The position numbers were made by a program, and so were the translations under genes. Positions 50,887 through 59,665 of a stretch of 64,000 nt of DNA are shown here, one piece after another (positions within the stretch are counted from its first letter, which is position 1; each line of letters starts with the position of its first letter). This stretch comes from UTCHB3 sp002050155 (GTDB lineage: Bacteria > Bacteroidota > Ignavibacteria > Ignavibacteriales > Ignavibacteriaceae): positions 744,001-808,000 of the forward strand of contig CP129491.1 in assembly GCA_030584105.1 (NCBI GenBank), read 5' to 3'. Under the pieces are notes generated by a model, which was not told where the DNA came from, did not search any database, and worked only from the letters and a program-made list of their open reading frames with translations.

Positions 50887-53070
50887 ATGGCTTTATTTGA
50901 TTTACTTACTCCACAGCAGAAAACTATAGTTGAACATAACAGCGGACCTCATCTTGTAATAGCAGGTCCGGGGACGGGGAAAACCAGAGTTGTAACGCAT
51001 AAATTAGCTCATTTATTGAAGCAGGGAGTTGACCCGGAAACCATATTTTGCACTACTTTTTCCAACAAAGCGGCTAACGACATAAAGGTTAAAGTTGCGG
51101 AACTTGTGGGTAAACAGGAAGTTGAGTTGCCGTGGTTAGGTACATTTCACTCGGTGATGACAAAAATTTTGCGTTCTGAAGCAAAATTTCTTGGCTATTC
51201 TACCAGTTTTTCGATTTATGATACTGAGGACTCTGAGTCGTTAGTTACAAACATTATTAACGATTTCAACATCAACAGTGAAGCACTTTCACCGCGCGAG
51301 GTCACACGCCGAATCAGCTACCTGAAAAACATCATGGTGTTTCCTGAAGACCTTCTGAAGAAAGAGGATCGGACTTCAATTGAAGAAAAGTTTATAAAAC
51401 TTTATCAGGAATATCAGCGTAAAATATTCAACAGCGACGCAATGGATCTTGAAGATCTTATTCTTAAGTCGTTGGAAGTGTTGAAAACCCAAAAGAAAGT
51501 ACATAATAAATACAAAAAGAAATTCATTTATTTCATATTTGACGAGTTCCAGGAGTTCAGTAAAGCCCAGTATGAAATTATAAAGTTGCTCTCTTCAAAA
51601 GCGGGTAAAATATGTGCCGTTGGTGATGATTCACAAAGCATTTACAGCTGGCGCGGAGCTTCACTTGATAATATAGCGGCATTCAAAGAAGATTTTTCGA
51701 GGGTGAAACAATTCCCACTTGAAGAAGATTTCAGAACTTCGGGCAACATATTCAAAGCCGGCAACGAAATAATCAGCAAAAATTCGTCGTTTGTTCCGAA
51801 AAAATCGTTTACAAAGAACGAACCCCGTGAATTGCTTTCACTTATTAAATGCTCGGATGAAAAAGACGAAGCATATCAGCTTGCAAAATTCATAAAAGAT
51901 GAGATTGCCGAAAATAAATATTCTTACTGCGATTTTGCCGTTCTTTACAGAACAAACAACCAGTGCCGTGCTTTCGAGGATGTTTTTGCAGAGGAAGGCT
52001 TACCTTATAAAATTTACGGAAATGTTGAGTATTACAGAAGAAGGGAAATTAAAGACCTAATTGCATACCTTAAGGTGATAATCAATCCAAGGGATGAAGA
52101 AAGTCTTTTAAGGATTATGAACTTCCCGCAGCGCGGAATTGGGATGACAACCATCAAAAGGATGGTTGCATTTTTGAAAAAACACGATGTTACTCTTTTT
52201 GAGACTATGGGTAGAGTCTTCGAAGTAATCGATATTAAAGAGAGAATCCAAAAGAATGTTAAAAACTTCAAGATCTTGCTGGATAAATACATCGCGCTGC
52301 GTGACAAACTTTCAGTGGGTGAACTTACCCACACATTAGTTGCAGAGTTGGAACTGCAACGACTGTTCAATGAAGAGACAACGCACGAATCACTTGAAAA
52401 AATAGATAATCTGAATGCGTTTTTAGTCTCTATTTCTGAGTTTTCTAATAAATACCCCGAAGCTACGATTGAGGAATATTTAAGAATAGTTAACTTAATG
52501 ACTGATTTAGACAGCATCAACGAAACGGATAATGCAATTAAACTAATGACAATTCACAGTGCAAAAGGGATGGAATTTCCCGTTGTGTTTGTTTCGGGGC
52601 TTGAAGAACAGCTTTTCCCACTTTCTACCAAATTCTCTTCGGAAGCCACTGTTGAAGAAGAAAGACGCCTTTTCTATGTTGCGGTTACCAGAGGGAAGTA
52701 TAAAGTATATCTTTCCCACGCTCGTGCGAGATATCGTTTCGGTGAGGTAGCGTACGAGAACAGATCGATGTTCATAAACGAACTTCCACCGGCACTTCTG
52801 AAAGAAGAAAATGCCAGTCAGAACAGAAAAGGAAGAAAGACAAAGAAAGAGAAAATTATTCAAAAATTTCAGTCAATCGGATATGTTGACTGGGAGCACC
52901 AAAAATCACTTATCAAGCAGGGTAGCCGCGTATTCCACGAACAGTTTGGGCTTGGTAAAGTTATTGCGGTAATCGGTGCAGGCGACAATCAAAAAGTTAC
53001 GGTTGTTTTCGATGGTAATAACATGAAGCAATTAATGTTAAAATTCGCTAAATTGAAAGTTCAGAATTGA
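50887..53070 (+). CDS. UvrD/PcrA-type superfamily I DNA helicase
   Basis: 3'-5' DNA helicase for repair or conflict resolution, 727 residues. ATG 50887 (MALFDLLTPQQKTIVEHN) is chosen, since a longer GTG frame begins inside a promoter box. Motifs in order: Q-motif LTPQQ, Walker A AGPGTGKTRVV, TTFSNKAA, Walker B-like FIFDEFQEFSKAQ (DEFQE where DEFQD or DEYQD is usual), GDDSQSIYSWRGA, the motif IV/V region (AKGMEFPVVFVSGL) and motif VI EERRLFYVAVTRGK. The C-terminus has the PcrA-type Tudor-like tail RVFHEQFGLGKVIAV. Either uvrD or pcrA in function. Confidence 0.93.
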   Translation: MALFDLLTPQQKTIVEHNSGPHLVIAGPGTGKTRVVTHKLAHLLKQGVDPETIFCTTFSNKAANDIKVKVAELVGKQEVELPWLGTFHSVMTKILRSEAKFLGYSTSFSIYDTEDSESLVTNIINDFNINSEALSPREVTRRISYLKNIMVFPEDLLKKEDRTSIEEKFIKLYQEYQRKIFNSDAMDLEDLILKSLEVLKTQKKVHNKYKKKFIYFIFDEFQEFSKAQYEIIKLLSSKAGKICAVGDDSQSIYSWRGASLDNIAAFKEDFSRVKQFPLEEDFRTSGNIFKAGNEIISKNSSFVPKKSFTKNEPRELLSLIKCSDEKDEAYQLAKFIKDEIAENKYSYCDFAVLYRTNNQCRAFEDVFAEEGLPYKIYGNVEYYRRREIKDLIAYLKVIINPRDEESLLRIMNFPQRGIGMTTIKRMVAFLKKHDVTLFETMGRVFEVIDIKERIQKNVKNFKILLDKYIALRDKLSVGELTHTLVAELELQRLFNEETTHESLEKIDNLNAFLVSISEFSNKYPEATIEEYLRIVNLMTDLDSINETDNAIKLMTIHSAKGMEFPVVFVSGLEEQLFPLSTKFSSEATVEEERRLFYVAVTRGKYKVYLSHARARYRFGEVAYENRSMFINELPPALLKEENASQNRKGRKTKKEKIIQKFQSIGYVDWEHQKSLIKQGSRVFHEQFGLGKVIAVIGAGDNQKVTVVFDGNNMKQLMLKFAKLKVQN

Positions 53071-54938
53071 TAAAAAAGATCGTCGCAATATCATGTTTTT
53101 TTCTTTTTCTAATCGGTTCGGCTAACCCACAGGAGTTGCGCGGCACCTGGCTTGCCCGAAACACATTAGCCAGTAAAGAATCATTAGCTAAGGCAATGGA
53201 TACTATTGCCGCAAATAACTTTAACACTGTTTATGTAAACCTTTGGAGCAGGGGATACCCACTCTGGAAAAGTGATGTTTTTTTCGCTGAAACAGGGGTT
53301 TATATCGATCCTACATTTCAGGGGCGGGATATTTTGGCAGAAGCAATTGCCGAGGGCCACAAACGGGGGCTTCATATTGAAGCGTGGTTTGAATACGGCT
53401 TTGTTGGAGGGTGGAGTGGTAACCAGCCACCCGGAGGAAAGGGACCTATTTTTAACGCACACCCTGACTGGGTAGCAAAGAAAATAGACGGTGGTGAAAT
53501 TGATAACTCCAATTTTTATTGGATGGTTCACACAATGCCCGATGTTCAGAATTTTCTGATTGCAATGTGTACCGAAATAGCACGCAATTATGATGTTGAC
53601 GGAATAGAACTTGACAGGATAAGATACTCAAGCCTTCAATACGGGTACGATGCTTATACCGACAGCCTTTACAGAGCACAAAACAACGGTAACCCACCTC
53701 CGCAAAACTACAGTGATACATCCTGGATTCGCTGGCGCGCAAACAATTTAAACCAGTTCATGGTTCGGATGAAAGATTCGTTAAAAGCAATCAACCCGCA
53801 CTTGAACATTTCCAACGCTCCTTCGCTTTATTCAGCAAGTGGCTACACGGCTTACAACGATTATTGCCAGGATTGGATTGGTTGGCTGCACGACGGTTCC
53901 GTTGATAACATTCAGGTGCAATCGTATGTTGGCTCGTCAAACTCTTTCGGTGCTATTCTCGATTATATAATTCAGTTAGTGCCTGACAGAACAAAAGTTT
54001 ACCCTGCGTTTGCAATTTACCCCGGTGGGGTTCAATTAAGTGAAACTGAAATTAAAAACTTCGTAACCGTAACCAGAAACAAAGGTTTTAAGGGAAACGC
54101 AATTTGGTATTTCACTGACCTTGCCGGAGTATTCCCATTCATTAAACAGAATGTGTTCACATCGCCAAATTACCCCGCTCACTCACAGGCAAACTGGCGA
54201 GAGTTTTACAAAATAGTTGAAATAAGCAACACTTCAAACGCAGTGAGAACAGGTAACTGGCAGCAGAGCACGGTTTTTGGCTATAACGGTGCTTCGTTTT
54301 ATGCGGATAACAGTGCACCGGCGACGGTTGACTATTATTTTGAAGTGCCGGCTGATGGTTATTACGAGGTGTACACCTATAATGTTACTGCGGTTAACCG
54401 AACAGATTCCGCACATATTTCGGTTTTTGATTCATCGGAAAATTCGTCGATTTATTATGTTAACCAGTCAGATGCCAACCTGCGAAGATGGGTAAAATTA
54501 GGAGATCATTACCTGAAAGCAGGCAGAAGAAATGTGGTAACCATTTCAAACGACGGGCTGAAAAACGGTAAATTTTTAAGTGCCGATGCAATGATGATCG
54601 TTCTGAACAGAAGGCTTTCACCCTCAGTTACCGGAGTGGGCAAAGAAGAGAACGAGGGCGTAAAAAAAAAGTCGATAAAAACTTTTAACTTAAAGAGTTA
54701 CCCCAATCCGTTTAACGGAGAGTTTAAATTAACCTACACAATACCGGCAGAAGGCACTACGGAGATCAAAGTCTTCAATACAGCCGGTGAATTGGTTAGA
54801 AAATACGATAAAACAGAGAACGAACCCGGTTCGTACGAGATAAACATCACTGCCAATGGGTTGGCGAGTGGTGTTTATTTTGTTTCAATCGGGCAAGCCG
54901 GATACTACGAGACAATCAAAATAATCTTAAACAAATGA
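53067..54938 (+). CDS. secreted GHL10-like glycoside hydrolase with golvesin-like and T9SS domains
   Basis: A 623-residue exported protein, start TTG 53067 overlapping the helicase stop. After the signal peptide (ISCFFLFLIGSANPQ) comes a TIM-barrel of the GHL10/DUF187 type (20-365): LRGTWLARN, NFNTVYVNLWSRGYP, HKRGLHIEAWFEYGF and DVDGIELDRIRYSS, with candidate acids in the last two. Next is a beta-sandwich like the golvesin C-terminal domain (about 375-520; ADNSAPATVDYYFEVPADGY, HYLKAGRRNVVTISND). The T9SS sorting domain (SYPNPFNGEFKLTYTI to SGVYFVSIGQAG) ends it. Substrate is probably a glycan; not known. Confidence 0.85.
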   Translation: MIKKIVAISCFFLFLIGSANPQELRGTWLARNTLASKESLAKAMDTIAANNFNTVYVNLWSRGYPLWKSDVFFAETGVYIDPTFQGRDILAEAIAEGHKRGLHIEAWFEYGFVGGWSGNQPPGGKGPIFNAHPDWVAKKIDGGEIDNSNFYWMVHTMPDVQNFLIAMCTEIARNYDVDGIELDRIRYSSLQYGYDAYTDSLYRAQNNGNPPPQNYSDTSWIRWRANNLNQFMVRMKDSLKAINPHLNISNAPSLYSASGYTAYNDYCQDWIGWLHDGSVDNIQVQSYVGSSNSFGAILDYIIQLVPDRTKVYPAFAIYPGGVQLSETEIKNFVTVTRNKGFKGNAIWYFTDLAGVFPFIKQNVFTSPNYPAHSQANWREFYKIVEISNTSNAVRTGNWQQSTVFGYNGASFYADNSAPATVDYYFEVPADGYYEVYTYNVTAVNRTDSAHISVFDSSENSSIYYVNQSDANLRRWVKLGDHYLKAGRRNVVTISNDGLKNGKFLSADAMMIVLNRRLSPSVTGVGKEENEGVKKKSIKTFNLKSYPNPFNGEFKLTYTIPAEGTTEIKVFNTAGELVRKYDKTENEPGSYEINITANGLASGVYFVSIGQAGYYETIKIILNK

Positions 54939-54964
54939 AATCAATTTAACCTTTAGGACTAAAA

Positions 54965-56296
54965 ATGATTGCTCCAAAAAAAATGGCAATTTTGGTTGGT
55001 GGCGGGCCTGCACCGGGCATCAACAGTGTAATTAGCAGCGCAACCATCAGGGCAGGCGTTGAGGGAATAGAAGTAATTGGAATAAAAGACGGCTTTCAGT
55101 GGATAATGGAAGGTGAAATCGGTCATTGTCAAACGCTGGCTATCGATGATGTAAGCCGTATCCACTTCAGAGGCGGTTCTTTCATCGGTATTTCAAGAGC
55201 AAATCCCACAAAACATAAAAAACACTTAGAAAATACGGTTACATCTTTACTCAGATTGAATGTCGATAAACTGATTACAATCGGCGGCGACGATACAGCT
55301 TACTCAGCGATGAAAGTGGAAGAAATGGCTGCGGGCAGAATACGAGTGGTGCATGTTCCAAAAACCATTGATAATGATTTGGATCTGCCTCACGGCATCC
55401 CAACTTTCGGGTTTCAGACCGCCAGACACATCGGCGTTGAAATGGTAAAAAACCTGATGGTTGACGCACAAACAACATCCCGTTGGTATTTTGTGGTTAC
55501 AATGGGGAGGAAAGCCGGTCACTTAGCGCTTGGAATCGGTAAAGCTGCCGGGGCAACCTTAACCCTTATCCCTGAAGAGTTTCCTGCGGGCCCCATTAAA
55601 CTTGATCATATTATAGATATTTTGCTTGGTGCGATAATAAAAAGGATCAGTTACGGCAAAATGGATGGTGTTGCTATTCTGGCAGAAGGATTAGTTGAAC
55701 ACCTTGACCCCAACGAGTTATTAGCACTTGGTGAGGTTGAAAGAGACGCTCACGATAACTTAAGAATTGCAGAAGTTAATCTTGGTGAAATTCTTAAAGC
55801 CAAAGTGCAGGAAGCTCTTAAAGAATTTGGTCATAAAGTAACCATTGTTGCCAAAAACATCGGTTACGAACTTAGGTGCGCAGACCCAATTCCGTTTGAT
55901 ATGGAATACACGAGAGACCTTGGCTATTCCGCTTCGCAGTTTATTTTGAACGGCGGTAATGCTGCTATGGTTTCGATTCAGGGCGGTAAGTTTGTTCCCC
56001 TATACTTCAAAGATATTCTCGATCCAAAGACTAAAAAAACTCGTATCAGAATGGTTGACCCTTCGAACGAATCGTTCCTCATCGCAAGAAGATACATGTT
56101 GCGCTTGTCGGAGTCAGACTTTGAAGACCCGCACGAGTTGGCAAAATTTGCAGCTACTTGCGGAATTTCGTTGGACGAGTTTTCCAACAGATTTCAATAC
56201 CTGATTGAAAACGATATGCTTTATAGACACATCAGAGACGGTAAAGTGGCTCTCTCAGGAACCAGTGAACATGATAACAAAAATGTGGAGAATTAA
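54965..56296 (+). CDS. pfp: 6-phosphofructokinase, probably PPi-dependent
   Basis: Phosphorylates fructose-6-phosphate. The 443-residue protein is longer than E. coli PfkA (320). Donor-site residues are informative: TIGGDDTAYSA has Asp where ATP enzymes have Gly (GGDGS), and PKTIDNDL supplies the Lys seen in PPi enzymes. Both features mark the pyrophosphate-dependent type. GRKAGHLALGIGKAAGAT and TFGFQTARH also fit. PPi enzymes are reversible, serving glycolysis and gluconeogenesis. A long C-terminal extension runs to residue 443. Confidence 0.85.
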   Translation: MIAPKKMAILVGGGPAPGINSVISSATIRAGVEGIEVIGIKDGFQWIMEGEIGHCQTLAIDDVSRIHFRGGSFIGISRANPTKHKKHLENTVTSLLRLNVDKLITIGGDDTAYSAMKVEEMAAGRIRVVHVPKTIDNDLDLPHGIPTFGFQTARHIGVEMVKNLMVDAQTTSRWYFVVTMGRKAGHLALGIGKAAGATLTLIPEEFPAGPIKLDHIIDILLGAIIKRISYGKMDGVAILAEGLVEHLDPNELLALGEVERDAHDNLRIAEVNLGEILKAKVQEALKEFGHKVTIVAKNIGYELRCADPIPFDMEYTRDLGYSASQFILNGGNAAMVSIQGGKFVPLYFKDILDPKTKKTRIRMVDPSNESFLIARRYMLRLSESDFEDPHELAKFAATCGISLDEFSNRFQYLIENDMLYRHIRDGKVALSGTSEHDNKNVEN

Positions 56297-56302
56297 GTTA
56301 AG

Positions 56303-56995
56303 GTGAAAAAAGAAGTGTTGCTTTTTGGCAGCAACGGTGGCTTAGGAACCGGTGTTGCCGAAGTTTTCAAAAAAGCCGGGTTCGACCGCTACTACTTTTT
56401 TGACCCGATGTTAGAAAACGGAAGTCAGGGAAATGAAGTTTTCGTAAAATCGGGCGACCTTTCCGACGCTGAAAACACCAAAAAAGTGTTTGAAATTGTA
56501 GAGCCTTCAAAAGAAAAAATTCTGTTTTTATTCAGCACCGTTGGCGGATTTGTAGGCGGTAAAAACATTGAAGATACCACCCCGGCGGAGGTATCAAAGA
56601 TGTTTACAATGAACTTCACGGTTAACTACAACATATTAGCTGAGTTCAAGAAGAAAGTTGCAGAGTGTGCCGGTGGTTCGGCAGTATTTACTTCAGCTTT
56701 TGTCTCTTTTGCCGGTGAAGCCGGGAAAGCAGCTTATGGGGCCTCGAAAAGCGCCCTTTCGCATCTTGTTGAATCGGGTGCTGAAGAAGGTCACGCAATC
56801 AATTTGAGTGTAAATGCCGTGGCACCTTATTTGATTGATACCCCTGCTAACAGAAGTTGGTTGGGTGACTCCGTAGAAGTGGCTATGGTTAAACCAAAAG
56901 AAATCGGTGAACTTGTGGTTTCGCTCTTCAACAGCTACAATTTCCTTTCGGGAAATGTTTTGAAAATTAAACACAGGTTCAACGAATTAACTTAA
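56303..56995 (+). CDS. short-chain dehydrogenase/reductase
   Basis: A 230-residue Rossmann-fold oxidoreductase from GTG 56303, six bases after the phosphofructokinase stop. The cofactor motif is GSNGGLGTGVAEVF; the active site is YGASKSAL (YxxxK) with an upstream serine region SAFVSFAGEAGKAAY. It is somewhat short for the family and has a weak N-terminal glycine pattern, similar to quinoid-dihydropteridine-reductase-like SDRs. Substrate unknown. It may be cotranscribed with the phosphofructokinase. Confidence 0.82.
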   Translation: MKKEVLLFGSNGGLGTGVAEVFKKAGFDRYYFFDPMLENGSQGNEVFVKSGDLSDAENTKKVFEIVEPSKEKILFLFSTVGGFVGGKNIEDTTPAEVSKMFTMNFTVNYNILAEFKKKVAECAGGSAVFTSAFVSFAGEAGKAAYGASKSALSHLVESGAEEGHAINLSVNAVAPYLIDTPANRSWLGDSVEVAMVKPKEIGELVVSLFNSYNFLSGNVLKIKHRFNELT

Positions 56996-57130
56996 ACTTA
57001 GGTTATGAATTAATATTCCAGGTCTGAAGAATTAACCCGGTTTTAAGTGTGAAAACCTATTCTTCATTACTAACGAATAACAAAAGTTTAAGTTTAAACG
57101 AATTAAATTAAGAGTGAAAGAAATCCAAAA

Positions 57131-57763
57131 ATGAACTCGCTTGCTTCAATGTATATAGATGGCGGTGACTTTATGCACCCCATATTAATTGCCTTTATTG
57201 TCGGGTTAGTGTTGAGTGTTGAACGGTTTTACACACTGAGAAAATCGAAACTTAACACTCGTCGGTTCATTCAGCAAGTAACCGAAGAGATAGAAAGCAA
57301 CGGTGTAGAAGCAGCAAAAAGAGTTTGTGAATCAAACCCCGGCTCTGTTTCTTCAATTATCCACGCCGGTTTGCAAAGATTTGAAGAAGGGCTTGATGCT
57401 GTCGAAAAAGCTATTGCCACATTCGGCAGCATCGAAACGGGGTTTTTGGAAAAACGATTAGTATGGATTTCACTCTGTATTGCTTTGGCGCCAATGCTTG
57501 GATTTACCGGTACTGTTCAGGGAATGATAGAAGCTTTTGAAGCCATTAAAGAAGCCAACCAAATTTCGCCTGCTATTGTTGCCGGCGGAATAGCAAAGGC
57601 TTTGATTACCACACTCTTTGGATTGGTTGTAGCCATGATCCTGCAGGTGTGTTACAATTATTTTATTTCGCGAATCGATGATATAGTATCCGATATGGAA
57701 GAAAGTTCGGTTCAGTTAGTCGATAGCCTCTATTCCTTAAAGCAAAAAAGCAGTAAGAAATGA
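57131..57763 (+). CDS. exbB: MotA/TolQ/ExbB-type proton channel subunit
   Basis: Inner-membrane channel subunit that uses the proton gradient to energise TonB or Tol systems, 210 residues. Three hydrophobic segments: HPILIAFIVGLVLSVERFY, LVWISLCIALAPMLGFTGTV (with the conserved Gly-rich turn and GTVQGMIEAF) and IAKALITTLFGLVVAMILQV. It overlaps the first exbD gene by four bases. This motor may power the TonB receptor at 13.1 kb or the T9SS motor-like functions; which is not known. Confidence 0.93.
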   Translation: MNSLASMYIDGGDFMHPILIAFIVGLVLSVERFYTLRKSKLNTRRFIQQVTEEIESNGVEAAKRVCESNPGSVSSIIHAGLQRFEEGLDAVEKAIATFGSIETGFLEKRLVWISLCIALAPMLGFTGTVQGMIEAFEAIKEANQISPAIVAGGIAKALITTLFGLVVAMILQVCYNYFISRIDDIVSDMEESSVQLVDSLYSLKQKSSKK

Positions 57764-58287
57764 GTTTCATCCGGCGTCGGAGGAAGGGATTCCCCGATGT
57801 CCCTCTTGCTTCAATGTCAGATATAGCATTCCTGCTACTGATATTCTTCATTGTGGCAGCTACCATTGATGTTGATACCGGAATCAGCCTTTCACTTCCC
57901 GAATATAAACCGAACGAAGCCCCAACTCAGATTGAAAAAAAGCGCGTTTTAGAAGTTAGGTTATCCACCGAAAACTTAACATTAAACGGAAAAAACGCAA
58001 CTCTTGCCGAATTATACAATGCAGTTACCACTGCTGTTAGATCAACAACCGATAAACCTGATGACGAGAAACCAATCACGCTCCTGTTGTATCAAGGAAA
58101 TGTGGTTTATAACAGATACATTGCGGCACTTGATCAAATAAAACACGGCTATAAAACTGTTCAGGATGAAGTGTCGCGGAAAAAATTTGGGCGCGCTTTC
58201 AGGTCTTTATCCGAAGATGACCGGGAAACCATTAATAGTATCGTACCTGTTTACATTTCAGTGGGTGAAATAAAAAATAATGATTAA
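57760..58287 (+). CDS. exbD: ExbD-type biopolymer transport protein (first copy)
   Basis: Partner of ExbB, 175 residues. One N-terminal membrane helix with the proton-carrying aspartate: DVPLASMSDIAFLLLIFFIV, preceded by basic residues. The periplasmic part is mixed and charged. It starts four bases inside exbB and overlaps the second copy by eight bases. Confidence 0.92.
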   Translation: MSFIRRRRKGFPDVPLASMSDIAFLLLIFFIVAATIDVDTGISLSLPEYKPNEAPTQIEKKRVLEVRLSTENLTLNGKNATLAELYNAVTTAVRSTTDKPDDEKPITLLLYQGNVVYNRYIAALDQIKHGYKTVQDEVSRKKFGRAFRSLSEDDRETINSIVPVYISVGEIKNND

Positions 58288-58714
58288 TTTTGCAGGCAAA
58301 GTAAGAAAAAAAGATTCAAAATCAGGCATTCCGTTGGCTTCAATGCCCGATATTATATTTATCTTGCTTTTGTTTTTCATGGTTTCAACTGTATTAAAAG
58401 AAATAGATGTAAAGGTAACTTACGATCTGCCCGAAACCGTTACATCGGAAAAATTTGATAACAGAAGGTTAACCGCCTGGCTTTATATCGGAAAAGACGG
58501 TAAAATTCAAGTAAATGATATGGTTGTAGGTCTTTCAGCAGTGAAAGAGAGGTTCGAAATTATCAGATCCCGAATGAATAATGTTGTTGTTCAAATGAGA
58601 GTAGATAAAAATGTGCCGATGTCACTCGTTGAAAGTGTGCAACTTGAACTGAGAAAAGCAAAGTGCCTAAGAGTAAACTACATTTCATCACACAAAGAAA
58701 AGGATGAAAAATGA
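58280..58714 (+). CDS. exbD: ExbD-type biopolymer transport protein (second copy)
   Basis: A 144-residue second ExbD with helix GIPLASMPDIIFILLLFFMV and its aspartate. The periplasmic half ends VQLELRKAKCLRVNYIS. The two ExbD proteins share the helix but differ after it, so they probably form a heteromeric plug as in many Bacteroidota exbB-exbD-exbD operons. It overlaps yqeY by four bases. Confidence 0.92.
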   Translation: MINFAGKVRKKDSKSGIPLASMPDIIFILLLFFMVSTVLKEIDVKVTYDLPETVTSEKFDNRRLTAWLYIGKDGKIQVNDMVVGLSAVKERFEIIRSRMNNVVVQMRVDKNVPMSLVESVQLELRKAKCLRVNYISSHKEKDEK

Positions 58715-59160
58715 GCCTTAAAGAAAGAATTTCAGAAGAATTAAAAAGCGCAATGAAACAAGGCGATCAGATCAGACTTCAAACCATCAGGTCGATTAAA
58801 GCCGCCGTGCTTGAATATGAAAAAAGCGGAAAAGGCGAACTTAAAGAAGAAGCAGAAGAAATAAACCTTTTAAATTCGTTGGCAAAAAGGCGAAAAGAAT
58901 CGATGGAGATTTACCGTGCCGCCGGGCGAAACGAATTGGCAGATAAGGAAGAGAAAGAGTTAGCAGTTATTAACGAATATCTTCCTAAACCGCTTAGTGA
59001 GGCTGAAGTTGCGGCTAAAATCGCTTCGATTGCTGAGGCTAACAACATACCTCGCGGAGGGGAATTTGGCAAACTTATGCCTTTGGTAATGAAAGAACTT
59101 AAAGGCAAAGCTGACGGAGCATTGGTTAAAGGATTGACTGAAGCATACTTAAAGAGTTGA
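58711..59160 (+). CDS. yqeY: GatB/YqeY-domain protein
   Basis: A 149-residue protein of the YqeY family: SLKERISEELKSAMKQGDQI, LQTIRSIKAAVLEYEKSGKG, and the C-terminal helical domain PRGGEFGKLMPLVMKELKGKADG. The domain resembles the tRNA-binding tail of GatB; its role is poorly defined. It overlaps exbD and precedes cvpA by four bases. Confidence 0.9.
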   Translation: MSLKERISEELKSAMKQGDQIRLQTIRSIKAAVLEYEKSGKGELKEEAEEINLLNSLAKRRKESMEIYRAAGRNELADKEEKELAVINEYLPKPLSEAEVAAKIASIAEANNIPRGGEFGKLMPLVMKELKGKADGALVKGLTEAYLKS

Positions 59161-59164
59161 TTTA

Positions 59165-59665
59165 TTGAATTGGATTGATATCACGATAATACTTTTAGCA
59201 GTGGCTTCTTTTTACTTAGGGTATAAAGAAGGTTTTGTCAAAAAAATTTTTGATATTCTTGGCTTTTTTCTCGGTATCATCTTTGCGATTTGGTTTGCCG
59301 GTGGGATGGGAAGCGTTTATAAGTCTGTTCTTGGTGTTGCTGATGGCTCCGCTGAGATAATCGGCGGTGTAACAATTTTTATTTTCTTTCAGGTGGTAAC
59401 GGCAATTATAGTTAAAACAACAAAAGTACACAGCAAAATAAGCCATTTGGTGAACAAAATTATCGGCGGTTTTGCCGGCGCAATTCAGGTCGTGATTTTC
59501 ATCAGTGCGATTTTAGTGGCAACATCTAAACTTGCGTTTCCATCGGATGAAACGATTAAGGGGTCGTGGCTATATTCATCAGCGAGAAGCGTTATGCCTG
59601 CGATAATTCATACAATTTTACCCTCTGAGACCTCCGGCAGCGTTAAAAAAGGTCAGATATTCTGA
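59165..59665 (+). CDS. cvpA: CvpA-family membrane protein
   Basis: A 166-residue integral membrane protein with four hydrophobic segments: ITIILLAVASFYLGYKEGFV, FLGIIFAIWFAGGMG, IGGVTIFIFFQVVTAIIV and AGAIQVVIFISAILVAT. This fits the CvpA family, linked to envelope homeostasis and colicin V production in E. coli. Start TTG 59165 is four bases after yqeY. It shares a base with the mutS2 start. Confidence 0.85.
   Translation: MNWIDITIILLAVASFYLGYKEGFVKKIFDILGFFLGIIFAIWFAGGMGSVYKSVLGVADGSAEIIGGVTIFIFFQVVTAIIVKTTKVHSKISHLVNKIIGGFAGAIQVVIFISAILVATSKLAFPSDETIKGSWLYSSARSVMPAIIHTILPSETSGSVKKGQIF

Noticed and set aside
52032..52520. Minus-strand 162-codon frame opposite the helicase
   Set aside because: Antisense shadow of helicase motifs with no start signal.
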